Origin: Clostridium magnum DSM 2767
Lineage (GTDB): Bacteria > Bacillota > Clostridia > Clostridiales > Clostridiaceae
Assembly (NCBI RefSeq): GCF_001623875.1
Contig: NZ_LWAE01000008.1
Coordinates: 1 to 64,000 of the forward strand
DNA length: 64,000 bases
Direction: 5' to 3'
In this document: positions 37,129 through 46,656 of the stretch, piece by piece
Numbering within the stretch: the first letter of the stretch is position 1
Layout: every line of letters begins with the position of its first letter
Made by a program: the position numbers and the translations under genes
The notes under the pieces: generated by a model
What the model was told of the DNA's origin: nothing
Seen by the model: the letters and a program-made list of their open reading frames with translations, nothing else
Database searches by the model: none

Positions 37129-38508
37129 ATGGCAAATGTATATGATAAATTAGCATATAATTCACTGGATGACTTCCTATATGGTTCATGTCCTCACCCT
37201 GTTAAAACTAAAAGTGGACTTGCAATCGGAGGTGGACAAATATATCCTGAACTAAATTTCACATTACCTTCGATGACAGTAGATGCATCTACTATAAAGG
37301 ATGCATATAAGATCTACACAGACATGACTAGCGGTATATTAAATAGAGCAAGAGAATTGTATGCACCAGGATTAGTAATTGAATATGAAACTTTACCTCA
37401 ATTTACAGAAAATCCACAATGGGGTATTGAGGTTAGCAAAATAATTGTTGATACAATGAATGAATTTAATGTGAAATATGGTCTTAAGTCTGCATTTAGA
37501 GCTACACCAAACGATCTTAGAGAAATGAATCGTCCTCCAATAATGAGAAGCGGAAAGTATTGGGAAAAAATGATTGAGACATTTGAAGGTTGTTCAAAGG
37601 CTGGAGCAGACTTTATTGCAGTGGAATCTACAGGTGGAAAGGAACTTAATGATGATGCTCTTGTAAATGCAGATATACAAAAAGTTATATTTGCTCTAGG
37701 AGTTCTTGGGTGCCGTGATATGAAGTTCCTATGGAAGAACATAGTTGATATTTGTGGTAAAAACGGTGCATATGCAGCTGGAGATTCTGCTTGTGGATTT
37801 GGTAACACAGCAATGGTACTTGCTGAAAGAGGATTTATTCCTAAGGTTTTCGCAGCAGTAGTCAGAGTAGCAACTGTTGCAAGAGCTCTAGTAGCATTTG
37901 AAATGGGTGCAGTAGGTCCAAGTAAGGACTGTGCTTATGAAGGGCAATACTTAAAGGCCATAGCAGGTGTGCCAATAGCAATGGAAGGAAAATCAGCAGC
38001 ATGTGCTCACTTAAGCCCAATAGGAAATATTGCAGCATCCGTAGCTGATCTTTGGAGTAATGAATCAGTACAACAAGTTAAACTTCTTTCAGAAATGGCT
38101 CCAATAGTATCTATGGAACAATTAATATATGATTGTAGACTTATGAATGAAGCAACTAATAAAGGAATGGCTCTTCAATTTAGAGATCTACTTGTTGATT
38201 CCGATGCTAAACTTGACCCTCAAGCTTATGTATTAAGACCAGATGTAGTATTTGATATAAGTAAAGAGCTAGTAAAGACGCAGGATCCATTTATGAGAAC
38301 TAAGATAGGGGTGCAGCTTGCAGTACAAAAACTTAAGAAGGCAATAGAAAACAAAGAAGTTAAGGTTGAAAAAAGAGAACTTGGATGGCTTGATATAATG
38401 GAAAGTAAGATTGAGGATATTCCAGATAATGAGCTAGAATTCTACAATGAAATTAAAGATGAGTTGGATATGGATAAATTCTTACCAAAAGAATACGGAT
38501 TAGAATAA
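37129..38508 (+). CDS. mtaB: methanol:corrinoid methyltransferase MtaB
   Basis: The 459-residue zinc enzyme transfers the methyl group of methanol to the cob(I)amide of MtaC. The sequence closely follows archaeal and acetogen MtaB: GGGQIYPELNFTLPSM, RATPNDLREMNRPPIMRSG, ESTGGKELNDDALVN, AGDSACGFGNTAMVLAERG, GPSKDCAYEGQYLKAI and KSAACAHLSPIGNIAA, including the Cys candidates for zinc. It appears complete, with AAAGGAGG before the ATG. Its normal partner mtaC just upstream is truncated, so methanol use here would need another MtaC. Confidence 0.96.
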   Translation: MANVYDKLAYNSLDDFLYGSCPHPVKTKSGLAIGGGQIYPELNFTLPSMTVDASTIKDAYKIYTDMTSGILNRARELYAPGLVIEYETLPQFTENPQWGIEVSKIIVDTMNEFNVKYGLKSAFRATPNDLREMNRPPIMRSGKYWEKMIETFEGCSKAGADFIAVESTGGKELNDDALVNADIQKVIFALGVLGCRDMKFLWKNIVDICGKNGAYAAGDSACGFGNTAMVLAERGFIPKVFAAVVRVATVARALVAFEMGAVGPSKDCAYEGQYLKAIAGVPIAMEGKSAACAHLSPIGNIAASVADLWSNESVQQVKLLSEMAPIVSMEQLIYDCRLMNEATNKGMALQFRDLLVDSDAKLDPQAYVLRPDVVFDISKELVKTQDPFMRTKIGVQLAVQKLKKAIENKEVKVEKRELGWLDIMESKIEDIPDNELEFYNEIKDELDMDKFLPKEYGLE

Positions 38509-38613
38509 CAACATTATAAAGTAAAGTATGAAAAAAGGTGTGTGATGTAACTAGCATATTTATGATAGGTTATCTATATAAAAAAGATAAACAACACCGC
38601 TAATATTGTAAAC

Positions 38614-39009
38614 TTGCAGTGGGAAAAGGTAACAGCTAATGAAATAATTAATGCCATGGATAACAGATATGAAACTGTTAGGAGAGGGAATAAACTAGGC
38701 AAGATCGTTGGTGGAAGATTATATAGGGATAATCTATCACATAGATTTGATACATGGGAGTTTGAAACTAATAAGAGTTTCAATCGTGAAAGAATAGAAA
38801 ATATTTTTCAAATGCTGAAAAATAAAAATGAGTATGGATATATTATAAGGGCAAAAGGAATTTTTAAGGATACTGAAGGACACTGGTTTAGATTTGATTT
38901 CATACCTGGTGATATAACATTTGAGGAGTTCAGCGAAGGAACTACTAATAGTGTGTGTATAATAGGTTCAAAACTAAATAAAAATAATGTATCACAGCTT
39001 TTTGCATAA
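38614..39009 (+). pseudogene. CobW C-terminal domain fragment
   Basis: A 131-codon frame from TTG ends with GYIIRAKGIFKDTEGHWFRF, DFIPGD and CIIGSKLN, the pattern of the CobW C-terminal domain found in metal/cobalamin-related GTPases often placed beside corrinoid methyltransferases. The GTPase domain is absent. The frame stays open upstream to a TAG at 38566 without a start codon or ribosome site. It is probably the stump of a CobW-like activator that once belonged to the methanol operon; a short real protein is possible. Confidence 0.5.
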
Positions 39010-39051
39010 AGAGCTTAGTAAGTTGCTTTTAAAATACCCAAATTTCTATAA

Positions 39052-39092
39052 GACACTAAAAATCAAAGAAAATATATTTGATTTTTAGTGTC
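39052..39092. terminator. bidirectional terminator
   Basis: GACACTAAAAATCAAA (39052-39067) pairs perfectly with TTTGATTTTTAGTGTC (39077-39092), between convergent genes. T-rich flanks are modest. Confidence 0.7.
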
Positions 39093-39102
39093 ATTCTTTA
39101 GT

Positions 39103-40394
39103 TTATAAGGAAAGGCTTCCCCTTTGTTTATATTGTTTAGGTGTCATATTAGTTAAACTTTTAAATACTTTTGAAAAATAGCTTTGATCTTCAAAACCAA
39201 TCTCAAGAGCAATATTTAGTATAGAGTAGTCTGTATTCTTTAAAAGCAGTTTACTTTGCTCAATTCTAATTTTGTTAAGATAGCTTGAGAAGCTTGCACC
39301 CATTTCTTTTTTAAATACACTTGAGAAATAAGAAGCGTTTAAATGTACCATATTTGCAATTGTATCAAGAGTTATATTTTCTTTGTAGTGCTCATTTATA
39401 TAGGCTATACACTTTTTAATTAAAACAGGATTTTTAGATTCGCTAAATTTGAAAACATTTTCGGTAAAGATATCTAATATATTTATAATTAAGTATGACA
39501 AGTCTTCAACACTTTTAATTTTATTTAGTTTAGTAAGAAAGTCACTATTTAAGGAAAATATTTTATTAAAATCTGCACCTCCTTCAACGGATGCCCTAGA
39601 AAGAAGGGTGCATAACTCTGAAGTTCGAGTTTTTATTATATCTATATTGCTACCAGAAGCAAAGAGAATGTGTCCTAGTAAATCATTTAAAATGTTTTTA
39701 GCACCTATTATATCACCACTTCTTACTTTAAGAAGGAGTTCCTTTTCAATTTCATATGTATAAAATACATCCCTATCTGTCTGCTTTAGGCCGTGTATAC
39801 TTTCACCTATCTGAGATTGTTGCAGGGATTTTTTGTTTCTCTCATATAGTTCGTATTTTTCTTGTTCTATAATACTGCACACTACAATAAATAATAATTT
39901 ACTTAAGTGTCGCACCTTTGAGGGTTCAATTACTTGAATAGTTCTTAGATGGCTATCTATTATACCTCTCAAATGTATATCTAGGCTAAATTTTTCAATA
40001 ATGTCGTCAACCATTAATTAATCAGGAAAGTCCATGAGAATTGGTCCTGCTAAAACAGATCCTTTAAATACATCTTTTTTATTATTGGAACGGTATAATG
40101 TATAAGACCAGCAGGACAAGAGAATATATAGGCTTCTCCAAGTTTTTCAGACTGCTTGGCTGCATATAAATGGGTTTGAGAACAAGGGTATAAGTCATCA
40201 GTGCACTCCTTGAAAAACTTGCAAAAAGTTCCGGACTTACCTATATTGATAAATTCATTCCCTATTTCGTTAATGACTGAGAGACATATATCAGTAGAAT
40301 ATGAATAAGTTGATAATGTGTCTTTAAGTAAATTTATAAAGTTCATATTTATCACCATTACTTTAGATTTTATAGTCATATATAATTTTAACAT
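39103..40394 (-). pseudogene. PocR-AraC transcriptional regulator, broken in two
   Basis: Two minus-strand frames form one regulator. The first (40394-40050) is a PocR ligand-binding domain (SGTFCKFFKECTD, FSCPAGLIHYTVPIIKK). The second (40014-39103) is a helical linker with a C-terminal AraC helix-turn-helix (SYFSSVFKKEMGASFSSYL, LNIALEIGFEDQSYFSKVF). A run of six A (about 40073-40080) shifts the frame; adding one base restores DVFKGSVLAGPILMDFPD, but a TAA follows before the second frame. Two lesions make it a likely pseudogene, unless the second frame alone (303 residues) is expressed. It adjoins the decaying methanol genes. Confidence 0.75.
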
Positions 40395-40546
40395 AAAATG
40401 GATAAGATTTTAATATATAACTTAAGAATATTGAAAAAAATATTAAATTTGAAGATGTTCAGTGTCAAAACTAGCATATGGATTTATATTTGGTTAAATT
40501 TTCTTTAGGTATTGTAGTTGTTGGCTCATAAGAATTGTTCAACAAT

Positions 40547-40576
40547 TTGACATGACTATAGGAAAATATGTATAAT
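40547..40576 (+). promoter_or_regulatory. promoter of the amidase gene
   Basis: TTGACA (40547-40552), 18-bp spacer, TATAAT (40571-40576): consensus sigma-A elements about 32 nt before the TTG start. Confidence 0.8.
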
Positions 40577-40607
40577 TTTATTAACTGATTTACAAGGAGT
40601 TGAGGTT

Positions 40608-41474
40608 TTGAACTTTAAGTTAAAAGTTACATCCCTTTGTATATTATTAATATTTTTATTTGTGGGATGTTCAAAAACAGCTTCAAATGTTTCTAATGAA
40701 AATAAAAACAATGAAGTAACTCAAAGTACATCAATAAGTAAAACTAGCGACAAAGAAAAGGATGATAAGGATAATAGTAAGAAAGTACCAGAAAATAATC
40801 AACAGAACAAAAAACAAAATGTTGAAAATGAAAAATCAAAAGAAGTTAAAAAGAAAGTTGTAGTTCTTGATCCAGGACATGGCAATAGGTCAAATTTAGA
40901 AAAGGAAGCTATATATCCAGGATCTACAGAATTGAAAATAAAAGATGGTGGTGGTGCAGAAGGAGTAAATAGTAAAACACCGGAGTATGTAATAGCTATG
41001 GGGATTACTATGAAGTTAAAGGTACTTCTTGAAAACAAGGGATACGCTGTAATCATGACTAAGACAACCCCTCAAGAGAGTCCTGGTAATATAGAAAGAG
41101 CAGAAGTTGGTAATAAAAATAATGCAGATTTAGTTATAAGAGTACATGCAGATTCTTCTGAAAGCTCAAATACTTCAGGGGCATCCATTCTGATTCCAGC
41201 AACTATAGGTTATGCAAAGGATATAAGTGAAATCAGCAGAAAATATGGAGAAATCATATTGGAAAGTTTGATAAATGAAGTTGGAATGAAAAATAAAGGG
41301 CTTGTTGAAAGAAGTGACCTTACAGGTTTTAACTGGTCTAAGGTTCCTGTTATATTAGTGGAAACAGGATTTTTATCAAATCCACAAGAGGATCGGTTGT
41401 TAAATACTGAGGAATATCAAAGTAAAATAGCAAAGGGTCTATTTAATGGAATAGATAAAGCTCTTAGCAATTAA
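40608..41474 (+). CDS. lipoprotein N-acetylmuramoyl-L-alanine amidase (Amidase_3)
   Basis: The 288-residue protein has a lipoprotein signal (LCILLIFLFVGC, lipid-modified Cys near 21), a charged K/N/E-rich linker (about 25-85) and a zinc amidase domain: VVLDPGHGN with the first His, Glu and later RVHADS and VETGFLSNPQED. It cleaves the amide between MurNAc and L-Ala in peptidoglycan at the outer face of the membrane. The start is TTG with AAGGAG eight bases upstream and a strong promoter. It is 23 nt before the ThiE-like gene, possibly co-transcribed. Confidence 0.9.
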   Translation: MNFKLKVTSLCILLIFLFVGCSKTASNVSNENKNNEVTQSTSISKTSDKEKDDKDNSKKVPENNQQNKKQNVENEKSKEVKKKVVVLDPGHGNRSNLEKEAIYPGSTELKIKDGGGAEGVNSKTPEYVIAMGITMKLKVLLENKGYAVIMTKTTPQESPGNIERAEVGNKNNADLVIRVHADSSESSNTSGASILIPATIGYAKDISEISRKYGEIILESLINEVGMKNKGLVERSDLTGFNWSKVPVILVETGFLSNPQEDRLLNTEEYQSKIAKGLFNGIDKALSN

Positions 41475-41497
41475 TTTAAGGAGTAATGTAAATTATT

Positions 41498-42148
41498 ATG
41501 TTTGAATTAAAACAAAACAAAAAAATATTCATTGTTACCAATAGACATCTAATAGAACAAGGTAACATATATGAAGTAATAGAAAAATGTGCAGCAAAGG
41601 GTGCAGATGGAATAATTTTAAGGGAAAAGGACCTAGATTACAATTCTTTAAAAAAAATGGCTGAGGGAATAAAGAATATAACGGATAGATACAATATTCC
41701 TTTAATTATAAATGGAAATATGGACGTAGCAAGGGATGTTACTGCATATGGATTTCATACAGGAATTGAAGGAATTAGAATAATTGCGTCTAGCAATCAT
41801 ATAATAAGTAAGCATATAGAAAAAGAAGATTTTGAGAGTGCCTATGGGCATTTCAGAAGAAAGGAATATGACTCAAAACAGCTTGTTTTAGGTGTATCAG
41901 TACATAGTGTTGAAGAGGCGATAGAAGCTGAAAATCTAGGTGCTGATTATTTAATAGCAGGACATGTTTTCGATACGGAATGCAAACCTGGATTAAAAGG
42001 TAGGGGAATAGATTTTATAGAAAAAGTATGTGACAGTGTTAACATACCAGTAATAGCCATTGGAGGTATTACTTCAAGTAACTTAAATGAGTTGTTAAGA
42101 AAAAAGGTTTTTGGAATAGCGGCTATGTCCTATGGAATGAGAATTTAA
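41498..42148 (+). CDS. thiamine phosphate synthase family protein (ThiE/TenI-like)
   Basis: The 216-residue TIM-barrel protein resembles ThiE: IILREKDLD, LIINGNMDVA (usually NDRVDVA), LGVSVHSVEEA, DYLIAGHVFDTECKPG and PVIAIGGI. ThiE joins HMP-PP and THZ-P into thiamine phosphate. The substitution of the usual Asp-Arg pair in the second motif by Gly-Asn suggests TenI-like (thiazole aromatising) or altered function. No other thi genes are next to it. A hairpin at 42163 follows. Confidence 0.8.
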   Translation: MFELKQNKKIFIVTNRHLIEQGNIYEVIEKCAAKGADGIILREKDLDYNSLKKMAEGIKNITDRYNIPLIINGNMDVARDVTAYGFHTGIEGIRIIASSNHIISKHIEKEDFESAYGHFRRKEYDSKQLVLGVSVHSVEEAIEAENLGADYLIAGHVFDTECKPGLKGRGIDFIEKVCDSVNIPVIAIGGITSSNLNELLRKKVFGIAAMSYGMRI

Positions 42149-42162
42149 TAGTTAATTTGTAG

Positions 42163-42210
42163 TTTTTTAGACTTAAGGTTAGACATTTGTTCAACTTTAA
42201 GTCTAAAAAA
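42163..42210 (+). terminator. terminator-like hairpin
   Basis: TTTTTTAGACTTAA and TTAAGTCTAAAAAA pair over 14 bp. The T and A runs are inside the stem, so termination efficiency is uncertain. Confidence 0.55.
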
Positions 42211-42284
42211 TTATGAAATTAATGTTAAATTATTGTAACAAAACTACAAAAAATAAATATAATAAACTAAATGACATTTACTGG

Positions 42285-42311
42285 CCATCCGATTAAAGCT
42301 TCCACTTCATA
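42285..42311 (+). repeat. right-end remnant of the hairpin-rich repeat
   Basis: CCATCCGATTAAAGCTTCCA and CTTCATA match the right end of the 200-bp repeats at 36390 and 46457. The rest of the element is missing. Confidence 0.7.
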
Positions 42312-42381
42312 TAATTACAGAAGTACTAAGGTAAAAGTATAAAATTTTTAGTACATATAAAATTATTATAGGAGTGAATTT

Positions 42382-44118
42382 ATGAACAAAAAAAGGATCA
42401 TCTCTATTTCTGTAATTATAGTTTTTGTAGTCTACATTGCCACGTCTTTGTTTTTAATCAATAAAAAACCTGATATTTCAAAAGTTTCTAAAGCACAGCA
42501 GATTTCCGAATACACTAAACCTGCAGTAGTACGTATTTATAGCGGTGTTGCTGTAAAATGGAACTATAGGCCAATTTCCAGTGTTTATTATGACAGTACA
42601 CTCTATCAATTTGATTCCAATGTTATTCAATTCTTAAAAGAAAATCAATATTATACCTATCTTGTTTATCAAGGCTCTGGTGCTGTAATAAGTCCAAATG
42701 GATATATAGTTACAAATGCACATGTAGTTCAATTAATGAAAATGGAAGACACACAACTTAAGGCAATGATATATTTAGATGTGTGTACAAAATTAGCTAA
42801 GTTTTTTAATGATAAGTACAACACCAACTTTACGGCTGAAGGACTATATGCATTGATAAGAAATTACTTAGCAATAGATGGAATTAATAGATTGACCAAA
42901 GTATATCTTCCAGGTGGGGGGGAGGCTGTTGATGGTGAAGTCAAAAGCTATGGAGCACCTACAGGGGAAGGCAAGGATGTAGCTGTAATAAAAATTGAAA
43001 AGACTAATCTTTCATCTGTAATATTAGGTGATTCAGAAAAAACACAATTACAGGATAACATATTAGTATTTGGGTACCCAGCAGCAGCAGATTCTCAGCT
43101 TTTATCTAAGGAATCTGAATTAGTAGTAACTATAACTGACGGAAAAGTTTCTGCTACAGATAAAAAATCTACGCAAGGTGCACCAGTGCTTCAGATTAAT
43201 GCAGCAGCAACCCATGGTAATAGTGGTGGACCGGTTGTTGATGATGATGGTAATGTTATAGGCTTACTAACCTTTAGAAGCGAAAACAATTCAAAAGAAA
43301 CTCAAGGCTTCAATTTCGTGGTACCTGTAAATACAGTTAAAGAATTTGTTAGTCAAGCAGGTGCAAAAAATGAAGAAGGAAATGTAAATAAATTATATAA
43401 AGAAGGACTACAACTATATTGGTCAGGTTACTATAAGGATGCTTTGGCAAAATTTGAGGCTGTTCAAAGGTTGAATTCTAATCAATCTGAGATCAAAAAA
43501 TTAATATCAGATTGTCAGCAGAAGAGTTCTCAAAGCAAAATATTATGGTCTAAATATAAAAAAATTGCAATTGGAACAGATGTTTTGGCTTTAATATGTA
43601 TAGTGGCAATGATATACTTTGGATTTATCCAGGATAAAAAAAGAAAAAATAACAATGAAGAGGATGTTAAAGTAATAAAAACAGAAGATGATAAGAAGCT
43701 ATTGGAGAAAGAGATAGATAAGGATGCTAATTCTAAAAATAATATAAATAATAACGTTGTTTCTTTGGAAGAAACTAAGAATTTAAGTAAAAATATTAAA
43801 GCAAGATTATATGCTATCTCTGGACCTTTAGAAGGTAGGGTTATTGAATTTGAAGGTGAACCAATAACCATTGGAAGAGATCCAAGATTTTGTAAGTTAG
43901 TATTTTCTCAGGACTATCTTGAAATAGGGAGAAAACATTGCACTATAAGTTATAATTCAGAAGAAAAGAATTTTCAATTGGAGGATAATGGTTCGGAAAA
44001 TGGCACTTTTTTAGGAAATGGTGAAAGAGTAAACTCTAGCGAAAAGAAATATTTAAAATCAGGAGATAGTTTTTATCTTAGCAGTGGTGAATATTTGTTT
44101 GAAGTATGGTTGGAATAG
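42382..44118 (+). CDS. membrane trypsin-like protease with C-terminal FHA domain
   Basis: The 578-residue protein has an N-terminal membrane anchor (about 6-26), then an S1C (DegP/HtrA-like) protease domain with the triad His114 (TNAHVV), Asp199 (GKDVAVIKIE) and Ser281 (GNSGGP). A short TPR-like helical stretch (about 335-375) follows, then a second membrane segment (about 395-415) and a charged linker. At the C-terminus is a forkhead-associated phosphothreonine-binding domain (about 485-575: ITIGRDPR, GRKHCTIS, NGSENGTFLGNG). The protease would lie outside and the FHA inside, suggesting control by Ser/Thr kinase signals. No PDZ domain is evident. The ATG follows AGGAG. Confidence 0.85.
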   Translation: MNKKRIISISVIIVFVVYIATSLFLINKKPDISKVSKAQQISEYTKPAVVRIYSGVAVKWNYRPISSVYYDSTLYQFDSNVIQFLKENQYYTYLVYQGSGAVISPNGYIVTNAHVVQLMKMEDTQLKAMIYLDVCTKLAKFFNDKYNTNFTAEGLYALIRNYLAIDGINRLTKVYLPGGGEAVDGEVKSYGAPTGEGKDVAVIKIEKTNLSSVILGDSEKTQLQDNILVFGYPAAADSQLLSKESELVVTITDGKVSATDKKSTQGAPVLQINAAATHGNSGGPVVDDDGNVIGLLTFRSENNSKETQGFNFVVPVNTVKEFVSQAGAKNEEGNVNKLYKEGLQLYWSGYYKDALAKFEAVQRLNSNQSEIKKLISDCQQKSSQSKILWSKYKKIAIGTDVLALICIVAMIYFGFIQDKKRKNNNEEDVKVIKTEDDKKLLEKEIDKDANSKNNINNNVVSLEETKNLSKNIKARLYAISGPLEGRVIEFEGEPITIGRDPRFCKLVFSQDYLEIGRKHCTISYNSEEKNFQLEDNGSENGTFLGNGERVNSSEKKYLKSGDSFYLSSGEYLFEVWLE

Positions 44119-44245
44119 AATTAGAAAAGCAAGTACTAGTTGAGATTAGGCATAGAATAAAATAGTGATAATGAATAAAACTCTTTTTCTATAGATAATT
44201 TAAGCTTAATATGTGTTACAATATATATAGAAGGGAGAGTGACTT

Positions 44246-44395
44246 ATGATAGAGAAGAAGAGAAGCAGAATAGTTAAAGATAAAAAAGATACTAAAGTTA
44301 AAAGCATATCCCCTAAAAAGAGTTTATTTTTTACTCCAGAAGAAATAGAAGAAGGAATTAACAAAATAATGGGAATAATGAATGAAAGTAAGTAA
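44246..44395 (+). CDS. small basic protein, 49 residues
   Basis: The short frame reads MIEKKRSRIVKDKKD... and ends with TPEEIEEGINKIMGIMNESK. A good ribosome site (GAAGGGAGAG) precedes the ATG. The N-terminal half is lysine-rich; the C-terminal half is an acidic amphipathic helix. There is no known family. It follows the protease-FHA gene by 127 nt. Confidence 0.6.
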   Translation: MIEKKRSRIVKDKKDTKVKSISPKKSLFFTPEEIEEGINKIMGIMNESK

Positions 44396-44454
44396 CTAAC
44401 CCTTTTAATATGGATTCACAATAACAAAAACATTGTTGCATACTAATTAGCTAA

Positions 44455-44484
44455 ATAAAAATAAGGAAGATCCAATTCTTCCTT
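44455..44484 (-). terminator. terminator of the feoB-like operon
   Basis: AAGGAAGA (44463-44470) pairs with TCTTCCTT (44477-44484). On the minus strand it is followed by a T-rich run (TATTTTT), just past the stop at 44489. Confidence 0.75.
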
Positions 44485-44488
44485 GTTT

Positions 44489-44656
44489 TTATTTGCTTTT
44501 GTCTTTTCTATTTTTATAACGAGGACACATCTTAGAACAACTTCCGCAACTGCTGCATTGATTGCTATTATTTTTTATTCGTCTATATATGATGTAAATA
44601 GCAGAAACAATTATTGCAGCTGTTACAAAAAACTCACCCCAATGATTAAAAGCCAT
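44489..44656 (-). CDS. FeoB-associated Cys-rich membrane protein
   Basis: The 55-residue protein has one membrane helix (about 10-24, FVTAAIIVSAIYIIY) and a basic tail with CSSCGSCSKMC (four cysteines). It is encoded directly after a feoB-like gene, as usual for the FeoB-associated Cys-rich family. It probably helps ferrous iron handling at the membrane. It overlaps nothing and lies 4 nt past the feoB-like stop. It was located by reading the minus strand directly. Confidence 0.85.
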   Translation of the reverse strand: MAFNHWGEFFVTAAIIVSAIYIIYRRIKNNSNQCSSCGSCSKMCPRYKNRKDKSK

Positions 44657-44660
44657 AAAA

Positions 44661-46415
44661 TTACCTCATTCCTATATTATAAAATAAAAATGAAACTATC
44701 CAAGCGGTAGCAAACTGGTAAAGCACTGAAATTAAAGCCATTTTAGTACTAAACTCCTTTTTTAAGGTTATTATAGTAGATGCACAAGGAGTATATAAAA
44801 GGATAAAAACTAGAAAACTTAAGGCTGAAGCTGAATTAAAATGTTGCATAACAGTTGATTCGAGATTACCACCATATAAAACTCCTAAGGTACCAGCAAT
44901 AACTTCTTTACCCATTAAGCCAGTAAGAAGTGAAACCGAGTTTTGCCAGTTGCCAAATCCTAAAGGAGTAAATATAGGCGAAATTAGTTTTCCGATAAAG
45001 GCCAGAAAGCTTTCGTTTATATTTACCATGCCGCTAAAATTAAAGTTAGATAATAGCCATGTTATAATAGACATTGAAAATATAATGGTTCCAATTTTCT
45101 TCAAAAATCCTCTTCCTTTTTCCCATGTATGTAGAAATAATAGTTTCAAATCTGGCAGTGTGTATTCCGACAGTTCATCAATATAGGGTTCATAATTAGT
45201 TTCTTTAACTAAGAGCTTAAAAATTAAGCTGTAGAAAAAAGCTATAAACACACCAGTAGCATACATAAGCGCGAGAATAACAATTTCTTGTTGATGAAAA
45301 AATATAGTAGCAAAAAGCATATAAACTGGCAACTTTGCATTACAGGACATCAAAGGTATAAGTAGGGCTGTAATATTTCGCTCTCTTTCATCTTCAATAT
45401 TTTTTGCTGCCATTAAGGCTGGTACAGAACACCCAAAGCCTATTATCATTGGCATAAAGGATTTGCCGGATATTCCCCCCATATTCATAATTCTATCCAT
45501 AAGAAATGCAACTCTATTCATATAGCCACTATCTTCTAAAAAGGATAGTATAGAAAAGAGGGTAAGTATTACTGGAAGAAATACTAATACAGAACTTACG
45601 CCTGATATAACTCCATCTATTAAAAGTGACTTAAACCATGGACTTTGATGTGATAATAAACTATTAGCAAGGGGTATTGTATAGTCAAATAGCGCACTTC
45701 TTAATATATCGGAAAGCGGAGTTCCTACCCAGGAAAATACTATTTTAAAAATAAGATAAATAATACACATAAAAATAGGATAGGCTAAGTATTTGTTTAA
45801 AACAATTCTATCTATTTTTTCTGTTATACTAACTAAATTATGCTCTTTAATCTTCACACAAGAATTTAGTATTTCTTCTATATAAGAGTACATGTGTTTC
45901 TCGGTATTTATATTTTCAGGTAAAGCATTGGGCAATGAAAAGGTATTTTCCTTTATAAACTTATGTATAACTCTAATATGTTGTTTATTCAATTTATCTA
46001 CAGGTATAATTTTAATTCCTAACTTATCAGAAAGATCTTCATAATTCACATTTATACCATTTCTTTTGGCTTTATGAACTGTATTTAAAATGATTAGGAT
46101 TGGTATATTTAATTTTGAAAGCTGTAAAGTTAGATAAAGATTTCTCTCCAAATTTGCAGCATTTACAATGTTTATTATCAGGTCTACTCTATTTTCTTTT
46201 ATATAATTGACAAATAACTCTTCAGTTTTAGAATTTGTATCAATAGAATAGATCCCTGGAAAAGCAACTAACTTAGTGTTTTTATCAATAAAGCCTTCCA
46301 GTTTAGTTATTTTAGAATTTCCTTCCTCATCTGATTTTTGTGGCACGTAAGCTATTTTATTAAAAAAGGTCTCTTGTCCAACATTAGGATTACCAATTAA
46401 AGCACAAACTGTCAT
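44661..46415 (-). CDS. feoB: FeoB-like ferrous iron transporter with degenerate GTPase domain
   Basis: The 584-residue protein has a FeoB membrane part: gate motifs (SVLVFLPVILTLFSILSFLEDSGYM) and GFGCSVPALMAAKN, with 8-9 membrane segments. The N-terminal G domain keeps its outline but has lost its catalytic signatures: G1 is GNPNVGQETFF instead of GNPNxGKTT, G3 is AFPG instead of DLPG, and G4 is LNTVHKAKRNG instead of NxxD. GTP binding is therefore unlikely. It forms an operon with the Cys-rich partner and has an AAGGAGC site. The gene is intact, suggesting selection for a GTP-independent or altered role. Confidence 0.85.
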   Translation of the reverse strand: MTVCALIGNPNVGQETFFNKIAYVPQKSDEEGNSKITKLEGFIDKNTKLVAFPGIYSIDTNSKTEELFVNYIKENRVDLIINIVNAANLERNLYLTLQLSKLNIPILIILNTVHKAKRNGINVNYEDLSDKLGIKIIPVDKLNKQHIRVIHKFIKENTFSLPNALPENINTEKHMYSYIEEILNSCVKIKEHNLVSITEKIDRIVLNKYLAYPIFMCIIYLIFKIVFSWVGTPLSDILRSALFDYTIPLANSLLSHQSPWFKSLLIDGVISGVSSVLVFLPVILTLFSILSFLEDSGYMNRVAFLMDRIMNMGGISGKSFMPMIIGFGCSVPALMAAKNIEDERERNITALLIPLMSCNAKLPVYMLFATIFFHQQEIVILALMYATGVFIAFFYSLIFKLLVKETNYEPYIDELSEYTLPDLKLLFLHTWEKGRGFLKKIGTIIFSMSIITWLLSNFNFSGMVNINESFLAFIGKLISPIFTPLGFGNWQNSVSLLTGLMGKEVIAGTLGVLYGGNLESTVMQHFNSASALSFLVFILLYTPCASTIITLKKEFSTKMALISVLYQFATAWIVSFLFYNIGMR

Positions 46416-46456
46416 ATTTTGCTCCTTATCTATAAGTCATTAAATAACTACTATCT

Positions 46457-46656
46457 TATACGATGACTACCCGCTCTAATACTCTCATATTATATGAAAC
46501 TCCTCTTCCTAGCGTCAGAGGAGTAAGCGATTCGCACCAAATCATAGATTTGGGCTCTCTGCTTAAAAGGGAGTAAAGAGCGGCTACGTCCCTGGATTCG
46601 TTCAACTAAGAATCAGATGGGTTTGAAAACCCATCTGATTCAAGTTTCCACTTCAT
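46457..46656 (+). repeat. hairpin-rich dispersed repeat, full copy 2
   Basis: About 200 bp, ATACGATGACTACCCGC to CCACTTCATT. It shares with 36390 the inner hairpins CTCCTCT..AGAGGAG and CAAATC-ATA-GATTTG and the right helix AATCAGATGGG..CCCATCTGATT. It overlaps the 3' end of the ferredoxin gene on the minus strand. Confidence 0.9.
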
